Source of the DNA: SURF-28 sp034521465 | GTDB lineage: Bacteria > Bacteroidota > Ignavibacteria > Ignavibacteriales > Melioribacteraceae | DNA length: 64,000 bases | Assembly (NCBI GenBank): GCA_034521465.1 | Contig: JAXHMN010000011.1 | Span: forward strand, 656,077-720,076 | Direction of reading: 5' to 3' | Shown: in pieces, positions 51,351 to 61,192 of the stretch | Layout: every line of letters begins with the position of its first letter | Position numbering within the stretch: the stretch's first letter is position 1 | Translations under genes and position numbers: made by a program | Notes under the pieces: generated by a model | Told to the model about the DNA's origin: nothing | Seen by the model: the letters and a program-made list of their open reading frames with translations, nothing else | Database searches by the model: none

Positions 51351-51782
51351 TTATTTTAATTCAATTGATTTTTCTTTTGTTTTAGTCACATCAATTTTTT
51401 CAAGAGTTATTTCAAGTACTCCATTTTCAAACTTTGCTTTTGTTTTGTCCGGATCAACATCAGCCGGCAGTGTGAAACTTCTTTTAAAGCTTCCGAAAGT
51501 TCTTTCTGCACGGAAGCATTTTATATTTTCGTCTTCATTTATGTTACGTTTCTTTTCGCCTGCAACTGTCAGGATATTATCTTCAAGTGTAATTTTCATA
51601 TCCTCTTTTTTGATTCCGGGTGCTTCGATTTCAACGACTAAATTATTTTCATTTTCGTAAACATCCACGCTCGGTGAAATTGCTCTTCTTTCAAATGAAG
51701 AAGAAAAATCGTTGAAATATCTTTCTATTTGATTTGTGAAAGAGTCTAATTCTCTTAACGGTTCAAATCTTATTAATGTCAT
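51351..51782 (-). CDS. Small heat-shock protein Hsp20 (paralogue 3), first gene of the cluster
   Basis: AAAGGAGGAAAAAATG marks the start at 51782 (MTLIRFEPLRELDSFTNQIE), not the in-frame ATG 24 bp upstream. The protein is intact, 143 aa. The alpha-crystallin domain has VEIEAPGIKKEDMKITLEDN, FGSFKRSFTLPADVDPDKTK and FENGVLEITLEKID, and an I-E-L C-terminal anchor. The shared 25-bp inverted repeat and TGGCAC element lie directly upstream, so this gene leads the hsp20-hsp20-hsp20-dnaJ-htpG run. Confidence 0.92.
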   Translation of the reverse strand: MTLIRFEPLRELDSFTNQIERYFNDFSSSFERRAISPSVDVYENENNLVVEIEAPGIKKEDMKITLEDNILTVAGEKKRNINEDENIKCFRAERTFGSFKRSFTLPADVDPDKTKAKFENGVLEITLEKIDVTKTKEKSIELK

Positions 51783-51815
51783 TTTTTCCTCCTTTTTGGT
51801 TTTCACTTATTACTA

Positions 51816-51831
51816 ATAAATTTCTGTGCCA
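51816..51831 (-). promoter_or_regulatory. TGGCAC promoter-like element ahead of the hsp20 cluster
   Basis: Read on the minus strand, TTGGCAC at 51832-51826 begins a sigma-54-like -24 box (TGGCACA-GAAA-TTTAT). The -12 half is poor (TTTAT for TTGCW). Its position 16 bp after the inverted repeat at 51848-51872 repeats the arrangement found before dnaK. Confidence 0.4.
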
Positions 51832-51847
51832 ATTTGGTCTGTCGTCG

Positions 51848-51872
51848 TAAGTCATTGTAAAATAATAACTTA
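51848..51872 (-). promoter_or_regulatory. 25-bp inverted-repeat operator ahead of the hsp20 cluster
   Basis: TAAGTCATTGT (51848-51858), 3 bp, and ATAATAACTTA (51862-51872) mirror each other at 9 of 11 positions and match the dnaK copy at 34381-34405 in length, half-site and spacing. It lies ~65 bp before the hsp20 start. Confidence 0.65.
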
Positions 51873-51901
51873 TGAGAAAACAGAACTCAAAAATGATATC
51901 A

Positions 51902-51968
51902 GTCATAATGACGGTCTAATTGCATATATGGCAGCCATATGTCATATGAGCAAATATAAATGTCATAT
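51902..51968. promoter_or_regulatory. Cluster of palindromes between hsp20 and the guanylyltransferase gene
   Basis: GTCAT-a-ATGAC (51902-51912) and ATATGGC-a-GCCATAT (51926-51940) are perfect palindromes. ATGTCATAT occurs twice as a direct repeat (51939-51947, 51960-51968), exactly 21 bp apart, i.e. two DNA turns. They lie 90-160 bp before the plus-strand gene and upstream of the hsp20 operator, and look like regulator-binding sites; the regulator is unknown. Confidence 0.5.
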
Positions 51969-52060
51969 TGGCAAAATTGTGGAGTGAGAATTCGCTCGAT
52001 AAAGATGCATGAATATCTAATAATTTGGTTATATTTTGAGTTAAAAATGAGGGATATCTG

Positions 52061-53119
52061 ATGGAGATTTTTGTTGTTATAATGGCAGGAGGAGTTGGCT
52101 CAAGATTTTGGCCAAGGAGCAGAAAATCAAAGCCGAAGCAATTGTTAAACATCTTCGGTGAGAATAGTATGATTAGAGAAACTTTTCTTCGTGTTAGTTC
52201 TTTCGTACCGGTTCAAAATATTTTTGTTATCACAAATAAAGTACAAGCGGAATTAATTGAGACTGACATTCAAGAACTTCCTTCAGAGAACATTATCGCG
52301 GAGCCGGTGGGTAAAAACACTGCACCCTGTGTTGCTGTTTCTGCTAAAGCAATTCACAATAAATCGAAGGATGCAGTTTTGGTAACTCTTCCAGCTGATC
52401 ACTTAATTGAAGATGTGAAAGAGTTTGAGCGTCTGGTTCTCAAAGGTGCTGAATATGCTTATGAAAAAAATGGATTACTGACTTTTGGTATAACACCCAC
52501 AAGACCCGAAACCGGTTATGGTTACATAAATTATGATAAAGAGAGCAGTGATGATGAAGTTTATCCTGTTAAAAAGTTTGTTGAAAAACCGAATCTTGAA
52601 CTAGCAGAAAAATATTTGCAAGCAGGCGATTATTTATGGAATTCGGGAATGTTCATTTGGCGCGCGGACTCTATACTTGAAGAAGCGAAAAAATTTCTAC
52701 CAAACATTTATCAGCTGGTAGAACAGTTAACAGAAGAATCCGATTTAGAATCAACATTACTTGATATTTACCCTAAATTTGAAAGCATTTCTATCGATTA
52801 TGGGATAATGGAGAAATCTAATAATGTTTATGTTATAGAAGGCGATTTTGGCTGGAGTGATGTTGGAAGTTGGGAAAGTGTCTACGAATTAAGTGAAAAA
52901 GATGATCAAGGAAATTCAAGAAGGGGAGATGTATTTCCGTTAAAAACTAAAAATTCCTATTTATACACTGAAGATAAATTTACCGCTGTAATTGGCTTGG
53001 AAGATGTAGTTGTAATTAATTTGGATGACTCACTTTTAGTTTGCAAACGTGACGCAGCACAGGAAGTGAAAAAAGTTGTCGAATTTTTAGAAGAGAAAGA
53101 GAGAAAAAGTTTACTCTGA
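52061..53119 (+). CDS. manC: Mannose-1-phosphate guanylyltransferase
   Basis: It is intact, 352 aa. The nucleotidyltransferase signature MAGGVGSRFWPRSRKSKPKQ opens the protein. NTAPCVAVSAKAI, LPADHLI, VKKFVEKPNLELA (the FxEKP motif), NSGMFIW and DFGWSDVGSW are all typical of GDP-mannose pyrophosphorylases. The C-terminal isomerase cupin of bifunctional ManC is absent. It makes GDP-mannose from GTP and mannose-1-phosphate for surface polysaccharide. It is transcribed on its own, opposite to the heat-shock cluster. Confidence 0.92.
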   Translation: MEIFVVIMAGGVGSRFWPRSRKSKPKQLLNIFGENSMIRETFLRVSSFVPVQNIFVITNKVQAELIETDIQELPSENIIAEPVGKNTAPCVAVSAKAIHNKSKDAVLVTLPADHLIEDVKEFERLVLKGAEYAYEKNGLLTFGITPTRPETGYGYINYDKESSDDEVYPVKKFVEKPNLELAEKYLQAGDYLWNSGMFIWRADSILEEAKKFLPNIYQLVEQLTEESDLESTLLDIYPKFESISIDYGIMEKSNNVYVIEGDFGWSDVGSWESVYELSEKDDQGNSRRGDVFPLKTKNSYLYTEDKFTAVIGLEDVVVINLDDSLLVCKRDAAQEVKKVVEFLEEKERKSLL

Positions 53120-53261
53120 TTTGTTCTTGAGTTTCATACAAAACTAATTTGTATTGTTTATAAAAGTTTTCAAATAAATTTTTGTTCACATTAATTTTGG
53201 TTGGGTAATTTACTGCCATATTTAATCGAAAATCGATTGAATAATAATATAAATATCTATA

Positions 53262-55289
53262 ATGCTGCTTATCAATTTTAATATCATATCACTATTCTCA
53301 TTCTTTTCGAACTCAAAATCATTTTCATTAATTATCAGTAATGTTTTAGAAAACAACGCTCTTCTCATTATTGGGCTACTGTTAATTTTGTTGCTAGTTA
53401 TAATTGCCGCCTATTCAGTAACTATCTCTAAGTTGAAGCGTTCTCGCACGGCATTGCATGAGAGTAAAGAAAGGGCGAACAAATTAGCGAACTTAACGTT
53501 TGAGGGAATCGTAATTCACGATAGCGGAATTTTGATTGATTCGAACGAATCATTCCTTAAAATGTTTGGTTACATCTCGGAAGAACTAAAGAATAAAGAT
53601 GTTGTAAAGTTATTGATTCATCCCGACGATCTTAAAATTGTTAAAGAAAAAGTACGCGGCAAAATTACAAAACCATATGAAGTTAGAGGAGTTAAAAAGA
53701 ATGGTGAGATAATTCCGCTTGAAATTGAATCGCGTGAGATTGAACTGGATGGGAAACCGGTGAGAGTTGCAGCGCTTAGGGATATCACCGAAAGAAAAAA
53801 ACAAGAAGAGTTGATTAAGAAAGAACAGTGGCTGCTTTCGACAATGATGAAAAACATTCCCGATTCAATCTACTTTAAAGATCTCGAAAGCAAATTTATA
53901 AGGGTTAATAAAAGCACGGTAGAAAAATTCAATCTCCAATCCGCTGATCAAATTATAGGCAAGAGTGATTTTGATATTTTCGATGAAGAACATGCGCGTC
54001 CCGCTTACGAAGATGAACAGAGAATTATTAAAACCGGTAAACCGATTATCAACAAAATTGAAAAAGAATCGTGGAAAGACGGCAAGATCGGATGGGCTTC
54101 AACTTCAAAGATGCCGCTTTATGATTCAGCCGGTAACATTATTGGTACTTTTGGTTTAACACGCGATATCACCGATCTTAAAAATGCACAGGATAATTTA
54201 AAAGCCGAGAAAGAAAAATTTGAACAACTGTTGAGTTTAGTCCCGAGCGCAGTCTTTACAGTTGATCTGGAGCAAAGAATCACAAGTTGGAACATGATGG
54301 CAGAAAGATTAACCGGTTACAAAGCCGATGAAATTATTGGTCAAAAATGTACGCTAACAAATCAAAGTCCGTGTAAAGATTCATGCGGACTGTTTTCGAA
54401 AGATGTAGAAAAACCTATTGTTGATGCGGAGTGTCATGTTAAACGAAAAGATGGCACATTGATTACCGTTTCAAAAAATGTTGATCTTTTGCGTGATGAA
54501 ACAGGAAAAGTTATCGGTGGAATTGAAAGTTTCATCGATATCAGTGAAAGAAAACGATTCGAAGAACAAATCAAAAAAATGAACGAAGCTCTTGAAGAGA
54601 CTAATAAAAGTAAAGACAGATTTTCTCAATCATCGCTCACGATCTGAGAAATCCATTCGTAACTCTATTAGGTTTTTCTGAAATGTTGATAGAAGATTTT
54701 AATGATTTCAGTGACGAAGAAAAGATTACTTACTTAAAAGAAATGCAGAAGACATCAAAATCTTCACATGAATTACTCAATAATTTATTGCAATGGTCAC
54801 GTTCACAAACTGGCAGAATTAAATACTCACCTTCAAGAATAAACTTCAATGAATTGCTTAATGAAAATTATGAGCTAGTTCAAAAAACTGCAGATATGAA
54901 AAATATTGAATTGAAATCCAAAGTTGATGATGATCTGTTTTTACAAGCTGATGAAGATATGGTTACGACTATCCTGCGCAATCTACTCACTAACGCAATA
55001 AAATTTACACCGAAAGATGGAAAGATCACAGTTTCAGCCAAATCTGAAGATTCCAACTTTGTTCACTTATCTCTTGCTGACACCGGGATTGGAATTGAGC
55101 CGGAACGAGTTGATAAAATTTTCCAAATAGACGAAACAGAATCAACAGAAGGTACGACATGGCGAAAAAGGTTCCGGATTAGGATTGATTTTATCTAAAG
55201 AGTTTGTAGAAAAACATGGCGGCAGAATTTGGGTGGAAAGTAAAATAGGCGAGGGAACTACATTTCACTTTACACTTCCAAGAGCATAA
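53262..55289 (+). CDS. Membrane PAS-domain sensor histidine kinase, two frameshifts
   Basis: About 676 aa. A membrane helix (ALLIIGLLLILLLVIIAAYS, residues ~31-52) is followed by three PAS domains, each ending with a PAC motif (ALRDITERKK, GLTRDITDLK, SFIDISERKR). A shift near 54625 connects to SIIAHDLRNPFVTLLGFSEM, whose His is the phosphoacceptor. The HATPase has N-box NLLTNAIKF and G1-box DTGIGIEP. A second shift near 55160 gives GSGLGLILSKEFVEKHGGRI and ends at TAA 55287-55289. No response regulator is adjacent, so the partner is unknown. The noncanonical HDLRNP box is shared with the kinase at 62165. Confidence 0.87.
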
Positions 55290-55312
55290 TACAAAATTAT
55301 TTGAGGTGATCG

Positions 55313-55705
55313 ATGGCTGATCAAAATGAAATCTTAGTTGGCTCGATCGGTTGGGCAGATTTAACAATTGATAATGCCGAAGAAGTTAAAGAGTTTTACG
55401 CAAAAGTTGTTGGCTGGAAACCGGCTCCGGTTTCTATGGGTGATTATGAAGATTTCAGCATGCTTTCTCCCGATGGGAAAATACCACATGCCGGAATTTG
55501 TCACAACCGCGGAGCTAATAAAGGATTACCCTCACAATGGTTAATCTATATTAATGTCACTGACATAAAAAAAAGTGTATCGGTCTGCAAAGAACTTGGT
55601 GGAAAAGTTTTATTTGAACCAAAGCAGATGGGTGAATTCGGAAAGTATTCGGTTATTCAAGATCCGGCCGGTGCTTTTTGTGCGTTGTTTCAACCAACAA
55701 AATAA
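55313..55705 (+). CDS. Glyoxalase/VOC-family protein
   Basis: It is intact, 130 aa, with GAGGTG before the ATG. Two beta-alpha-beta-beta-beta units form one VOC fold: residues 9-60 (GSIGWADLTIDNAEEVKEFY) and 70-128 (WLIYINVTDIKKSVSVCKEL...SVIQDPAGAFCALFQ). Family members bind a metal and act as lyases, dioxygenases or antibiotic-binding proteins. This variant (often near stress genes) has no assigned substrate. It follows the kinase by 23 bp and is probably co-transcribed. Confidence 0.82.
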   Translation: MADQNEILVGSIGWADLTIDNAEEVKEFYAKVVGWKPAPVSMGDYEDFSMLSPDGKIPHAGICHNRGANKGLPSQWLIYINVTDIKKSVSVCKELGGKVLFEPKQMGEFGKYSVIQDPAGAFCALFQPTK

Positions 55706-55722
55706 TTTTATAACACGCCGGC

Positions 55723-55753
55723 GGGGATATCCCTATCTGCGTAAGATATCCCC
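55723..55753 (+). terminator. Hairpin after the VOC gene
   Basis: GGGGATATC (55723-55731) and GATATCCCC (55745-55753) form a perfect 9-bp stem with a 13-nt loop, followed by CTTT. It is a plausible but weak-tailed terminator 18 bp after the stop codon. Confidence 0.55.
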
Positions 55754-55905
55754 CTTTGCAAGATTCCATTGGACTATGATCTAGCTTATGTTCCGGCGCC
55801 ATAATGCTTTAAATCAATAATCATTACTTAAAATAAATGCAATGTAGAATTTTTCCCCCGGCTTAGAACTACTGTAAATATATTATTTTTACTCGATATA
55901 GATAC

Positions 55906-55920
55906 TACCCAAATAGGGTA
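55906..55920. promoter_or_regulatory. TACCC-N5-GGGTA palindrome ahead of the PAS kinase
   Basis: TACCC (55906-55910), AAATA and GGGTA (55916-55920) form a perfect inverted repeat ~105 bp before the start of the kinase whose partner is a NarL-type regulator. NarL-type sites also contain TACC half-sites, but the 5-bp spacing is not the classical 7-2-7 form. No gene is seen in 55706-56024. Confidence 0.4.
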
Positions 55921-56024
55921 ATTTTAAAATTTCCACATTAGGTTTTACTTGAAAAAGAAGTATTTTATTTTGATTTTGATCTCAAAGTCTCACCAAACAC
56001 TCTTTTTAAATTTGTGAGGATGTA

Positions 56025-59000
56025 ATGAGCTCCGCCAAACTATCTTATGAAGAACTTCAACAGAAATTAAAAGAGACTGAAGCAAAATTAGAAGCAGAAA
56101 TTAAAGCCAAGAAACCAACGTGAATTAGAATTCCAAACCATCCAAAATCGATTTACAAAACTGTTGGAAAATTATCCCAACGGACTTGTTTCAATTTTTG
56201 ATAAAAACTATCGCTTCATCTATGTGGACGGCGATGAGTTGAAAAAAATAAACTTTACCAAAGAGACTATTATCGGGAGAACTCTGCTTGAAGTTTATCC
56301 ACGTTCGATTGCTTTGAAAGTAATGAATTTTCTTGACGGTGTTTGGCGAGATAACAAAATTGAATTTGAGTTTGATCTAAATGGAAACACCTACCTTGCC
56401 GCGGCTACTCCACTAAAAAATGATAAATATAAAGTAACTCAAATCCTGGTGATCATTCAAAACATAACCGAGTTGAAAGAATACCAGAACGAGTTAAAGG
56501 CAAGTGAAGAGATCTTTAGAATTTTTATGGACTACCTTCCTGCCGGAATATTTATAAAAGATGAACTCGGAAGATATAAGTTTGTCAATAAGTACAATGA
56601 AGAAAAATTTGGTTTAACAGATTGGCGTAATAAAACCGCCTTTGAATTTTTTGAGAAAAAAATTGCTCAAAAGTATCAAGAAGAAGATAAACATGTGTTG
56701 GAAAAAGGTGCAATTTCCTCGCGCATTCAGGTTAAAGATATAAAGGGTAATGATATTTATTTCAGAACACATTATTTCCCAATATTAAAACCTGATGGAA
56801 CAAAATTAATTGGTGGAATAAGTCGTGATATTACAGCCGAGGTTAAAACTGAAAATGCTCTTCAAGTAAGAGAAGAGCAGTATAGAACTATATTTGAAAA
56901 CTCTACACTCGGAATTTTTAGAAGCACTCCCGAAGGCAAACTTATCATTGCTAATGATGCTTTCGCTGAAATAGGCGGTTACAAAGATGCTTCCGAGATG
57001 TTAAACTCTTTGAGTAATCTTAGTGAAATTTATGCTGATCAAGATCAACGGGAAGATATTCTAAAATTATTTGCCAGACAAGGATTCATCAAGGACTATG
57101 AAGTTATTTTTAAGCAAAAAAATGGTAAAAATGTTTGGGTATCACTCACTGCAAAAGCCGATATGGATCCTAGGGGTAATGTCTATTATGAAGGAACGGC
57201 TCAAAACGTAACCGAACGAAAGAATGCAGAGATAGCGCTTCAAGAAAGCGAAAATAAATTCAAGTCGCTCGCCGAAAATGCGCCATTCGCAATATCTATA
57301 CTTGATGATTTCGATGGGACCAGATATTTATACGTAAACAAATATTGGGAGACGATCTCCGGCTATTCAAAAAGTGAGTTGAATAAAATCAAACCAATTG
57401 ACTTGATACATCCTGATCATAAAGAACTAATTAAACGTCGTGCATTTGACCGGATTAAAGGTAAGTCTGTACCGTCAAGATATGAAGCTAAAATTGTAAC
57501 TAAAGATGGAGTTGTTAAATGGATGGACTTTTCAGCAGCGTTGATACAATACGAAAATAAACCTGCCATATTAGTAACCACTCTTGATATCACAGATAAA
57601 AAAAGAACTCTCGAAGCACTTAAAGAAAGTGAATCGAAATACAGAAATATCTTTGAGAACTCTCAAGCCGGAATTTATCGTACTCGGCTTTCAGACGGAA
57701 AACTACTTATGGCTAATCAAAAGATGGCTGAATTATTCGGTTACAGAACCGTCCGCGGAGCGGTTAATAATTATATTACTTCTCAGCATTATATTGATAA
57801 AAACGTTCGCAAAGAAATGATAAGTTTAATTAAACGAGATGGTGGATTCGATACATTCGAAGCTGCTCTTACAACACGCGATGGGAAAGTACGTTGGTTT
57901 CAATACTCCGGCAGATTAAATGAAGAATGAAGGGTACATTGAGGGAATCGCGGTTGATATAACAGAACAAAAACAGAATGAAGAGAAGATACTACGTCTA
58001 AGCAAAATTTTTGAAGAGTCATTAAATGAAATTTATTTGTTTGATGTCAATACTCTAAAGTTTATTGATGTAAATGAAGCAGCGCTTAAGAATTTAGGTT
58101 ACACCTGGAGAGAAATCGCTAACATGTCTGCAGTGGATATTAAACCCGAATTTACATTTAAGCAGTTGAATAAAAGCTTAGATAAACTCAGAAAAAAAGA
58201 AGAAGATAAAATATTTTTTGAAACACTTCACCAACGTAAAGATAAATCTAAATATTATGTTGAAGTGCATATTCAGTTAATTGAGAGTAGTAATCTTTCA
58301 TACTTTACTGCAATTGTAATAGATATCACGGAGAGGAAAAAAGCGGAGGCGCAATTAAGGGAAAGCGAGGAAAGGTATAAAACTCTAATCGAGAGCGCAC
58401 CGGATGCAATAGCTATTCATGTAGAAAATAAAATTATGTTTGCAAATCGATCTTCGGCAAAATTGTTGGAAGCAAAAAACGTAGATGAATTGGTCGGAAT
58501 GAATATTAAAAAAATTGTTCATCCGGATACTTGGGAGAGCACAAGCAAAAGAGTTGAAAAAATATTAGAGGTAAAAAAGGACTTTAAGCTCATTGAAGAA
58601 AAATATGTAACACTGAAAGGGAATGTTATTTCAGTAGAAGTTACGGCAGCTAAAATAATTTATTTTGGTAAACCGGCGGTTCAAGTAATTTCCAGGGATA
58701 TTTCCGAAAGGAAAAAAGCCCAAGAACAAATAGTAAAAGAACGTAACCGTGCGGAACGTTATTTTGAAACTGCTGCCGTTATGATGATGGTAATAGACAA
58801 AGAGGGCAGAGTTGAACGAATTAATGAAAAGGGAGCGGAAATTCTTGGATACTCAAAATCTTACATAGTCGGTAAAAAGTGGGTTGATTATTTTCTTCCA
58901 AAAGAAGTTAGACCAAAAGTTAAAACCGTTATGAAAAATTTGATGAGTGGAAAAGTTGATTCAAATGAAGTTGTCGTCAACGAAGTTTTATGCAGATATA

Positions 59001-59806
59001 ACAAAATCAAAATATTGGGCTGGCACAATAATGTTGTGCATGATGACGATGATAATATAATTGGAATATTATGCTCGGCGGAAGATATTACAGAATCCGT
59101 ATTACTAAAAGAAAAACTTGAAGAAACAAACAAGGAACTTTCGTTCCTCACGAGACACGTTCAAGATCTCAGAGAAGAAGAGAGATCGGAACTAGCGAGA
59201 GAAATTCATGATGATCTTGGACAAGCTTTAACAGCAATCAAACTTGACTTATCGGCAATCAAAAATATAGAAGATGACAGGCTTAAACTGAGACGAAAAA
59301 CCGAGTCGGCAATTGATTTAACAAACCAAACAATCAAAACCGTGCAGGAGTTGACAAGTCAACTTAGACCCGGTATTATTGATGATTTAGGATTGCTGCC
59401 TGCAATAGAATGGTACTCAAATCAATTTGCGGAGCGAACCGGAAAAGATGTCAGGCTAAGTATAAAAGTAGAAGAGAACGATATTGAAGAAAGTTCGAAG
59501 ATCACAATTTACAGAATAGTACAAGAATCTCTAACCAACGCCTCAAGACATTCCGGGGCATCGCGAGTCTCATTAAAACTTGAAAGGAAAGCCGATGATT
59601 TAGTTTTGTCAATCAATGATAACGGTAAAGGAATATCGAAAAATGCATTAAATAAACTAACTTCATTTGGATTGATTGGAATGCGTGAGAGAGCATATTC
59701 AATAGGTGGTGAAATCAAAATTGCCGGTAAAAAAGACAGAGGAACAACTATTAAACTCGTTATTCCGGTAAGCAAAGAGAAAAATAGAAAATCAAATAAA
59801 AACTAA
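56025..59806 (+). CDS. Soluble sensor kinase with eight PAS domains and NarL-type (HisKA_3) kinase core
   Basis: About 1,260 aa. A short coiled coil (EELQQKLKETEAKLEAEIKA) is followed by eight PAS-PAC units, counted by their closing motifs (QNITELKE, SRDITAEV, QNVTERKN, TLDITDKK, AVDITEQK, VIDITERK, SRDISERK, AEDITESV). The kinase core has phosphoacceptor His in LAREIHDDLGQALTAIKLDL and HATPase ESLTNASRHSGAS and NGKGIS. There are no membrane segments. One extra base near 56118 and a 7-bp tandem duplication at 57919-57932 break the frame. The LuxR-type regulator 30 bp downstream is its natural partner. Confidence 0.87.
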
Positions 59807-59835
59807 TTCCATAAAATATATTCAGCAGGCACAAA

Positions 59836-60472
59836 ATGAAAATATTAATAGCTGATGATCATGAAATTGTACGAACCGGTTTGAAGCAACTGCTGGAATC
59901 TCATAACACCGTCGAGAAAGTATTAGAAGCTTCGAACGGAGAAAAAGTACTGCAAATAATCGAGCAGCATGTAGAGTGAACTTGATTTATTGGTGTTAGA
60001 TATTTCTATGCCTAAACTCTCCGGGTTGGAAGTGTTGATCAAAATTCGTGAAAAAAAATTATCAACAAAGGTATTAATATTAAGTATGTATCCTGAAAAA
60101 GAATACGCCGTAAGAGCGTTGAAAAACGGAGCCGATGGTTATATCACAAAAGAGAGCGCCGCAGAAGAACTCCATGAAGCAATTGATACCGTTTTAAAAG
60201 GGGAAAAATATGTTTCCAAAAATCTACAGAAAATTCTCCTCGATAAATATACTGATGGAACTCCGTCGGTTCCACATGAAAACCTTAGCGATAGGGAATT
60301 CAATGTTTTTCTTCTAATTGCTAAGGGAAAGAGCCCTCAGGAAATTGCATCACAACTGAGCATAAGTCATAAAACAGTAAGCACCTACAAATCACGTTTA
60401 ATGAATAAATTAGGATTAAATTCTGTTACGGAATTAACAAGATACGCAATCCAACATAAGCTGATAGAGTGA
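59836..60472 (+). CDS. NarL/LuxR-type response regulator, one frameshift
   Basis: MKILIADDHEIVRTGLKQLL starts a receiver domain. A shift near 59965-59975 joins EQHVE to LDLLVLDISMPKLSGLEVLI, which carries the phosphoacceptor Asp. Thr/Lys switch residues are in ILSMYPEKEYA and YITKES. The C-terminal LuxR helix-turn-helix reads LSDREFNVFLLIAKGKSPQE and SHKTVSTYKSRLMNKLGLN. About 212 aa. With the HisKA_3 kinase upstream it forms a NarX/NarL-like two-component system. Its DNA target is unknown; palindromes at 55906 and 60476 are candidates. Confidence 0.9.
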
Positions 60473-60475
60473 ATG

Positions 60476-60495
60476 TTGTAGGAAAAATCCTACAA
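60476..60495. promoter_or_regulatory. TTGTAGGA-N4-TCCTACAA palindrome
   Basis: A perfect 8-bp inverted repeat with an AAAA centre (60476-60483, 60488-60495) starts 3 bp after the NarL-type regulator and ~95 bp before the next receiver gene. There is no T tract, so a binding site is more likely than a terminator. LuxR-type regulators often use such 20-bp palindromes. Confidence 0.45.
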
Positions 60496-60588
60496 AATTT
60501 TAAGTAACCGCCTGCATAATTTCTTACCACAATTATTTATTATTCTCAAAGCAATCATAAATAAATTAAAAATCGGAGCAGAACAAAT

Positions 60589-60964
60589 ATGAAAGTTCTC
60601 ATAGCGGATGATTCCAAGATATTGCAAGAAAGATTGTACGGCTTAATTGAAGAATGCGAATTCGTAACCGGTATTGAACAAGCATTTAATACAATCGATG
60701 CAAAAGATATCATTCAAAAAAAGAAAATTGATATTGTAATAAGTGATATTCGAATGCCGGGCGGAGGCGGTTTTGATTTGCTTGAGTACATCCGGATACT
60801 ATCATCAGGGGATCAAGGTGATATTGATTACAAATTATCCATATCCGCAATACAGCGCAAAAGCAAAAGAACTTGGTGCGGAATATTTTTTAAGTAAGTC
60901 GGATGAACTTGAGGAATTAATTCCGGTGATAGAAAAAATTCATCATACTTTGTTAAAATCCTGA
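60589..60964 (+). CDS. Single-domain (CheY-like) response regulator, one frameshift
   Basis: The receiver domain begins MKVLIADDSKILQERLYGLI with paired Asp, and the phosphoacceptor Asp is in IVISDIRMPGGGGFDLLEYI. One extra base near 60805-60815 shifts to GIKVILITNYPYPQYSAKAK with the Thr, then YFLSKSDELEELIP with the Lys. Total ~125 aa, with no output domain. It may act as a phosphate shuttle for the hybrid PAS system next to it, though no Hpt protein is visible. The 228 bp after it (60965-61192) show no further gene. Confidence 0.82.
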
Positions 60965-61192
60965 TCAGCTTCAAAAAACAGACGGAAGTTGATTTTAGAA
61001 TTTGGAGTAGTTATTCATTTACCGTCTGCTTCACAATACTTCGCTAAACAACTTCTGCCATAAAAAAAATCTATGTTCCAATTAATTGGTAAACTGTTCA
61101 GAGCGCTTCTTTATTAATCTAACTACCTATTCGCAATAAGATATTTCATATATTTATGTTTACTAATTATTCAATATTGATATGGAAGGACA

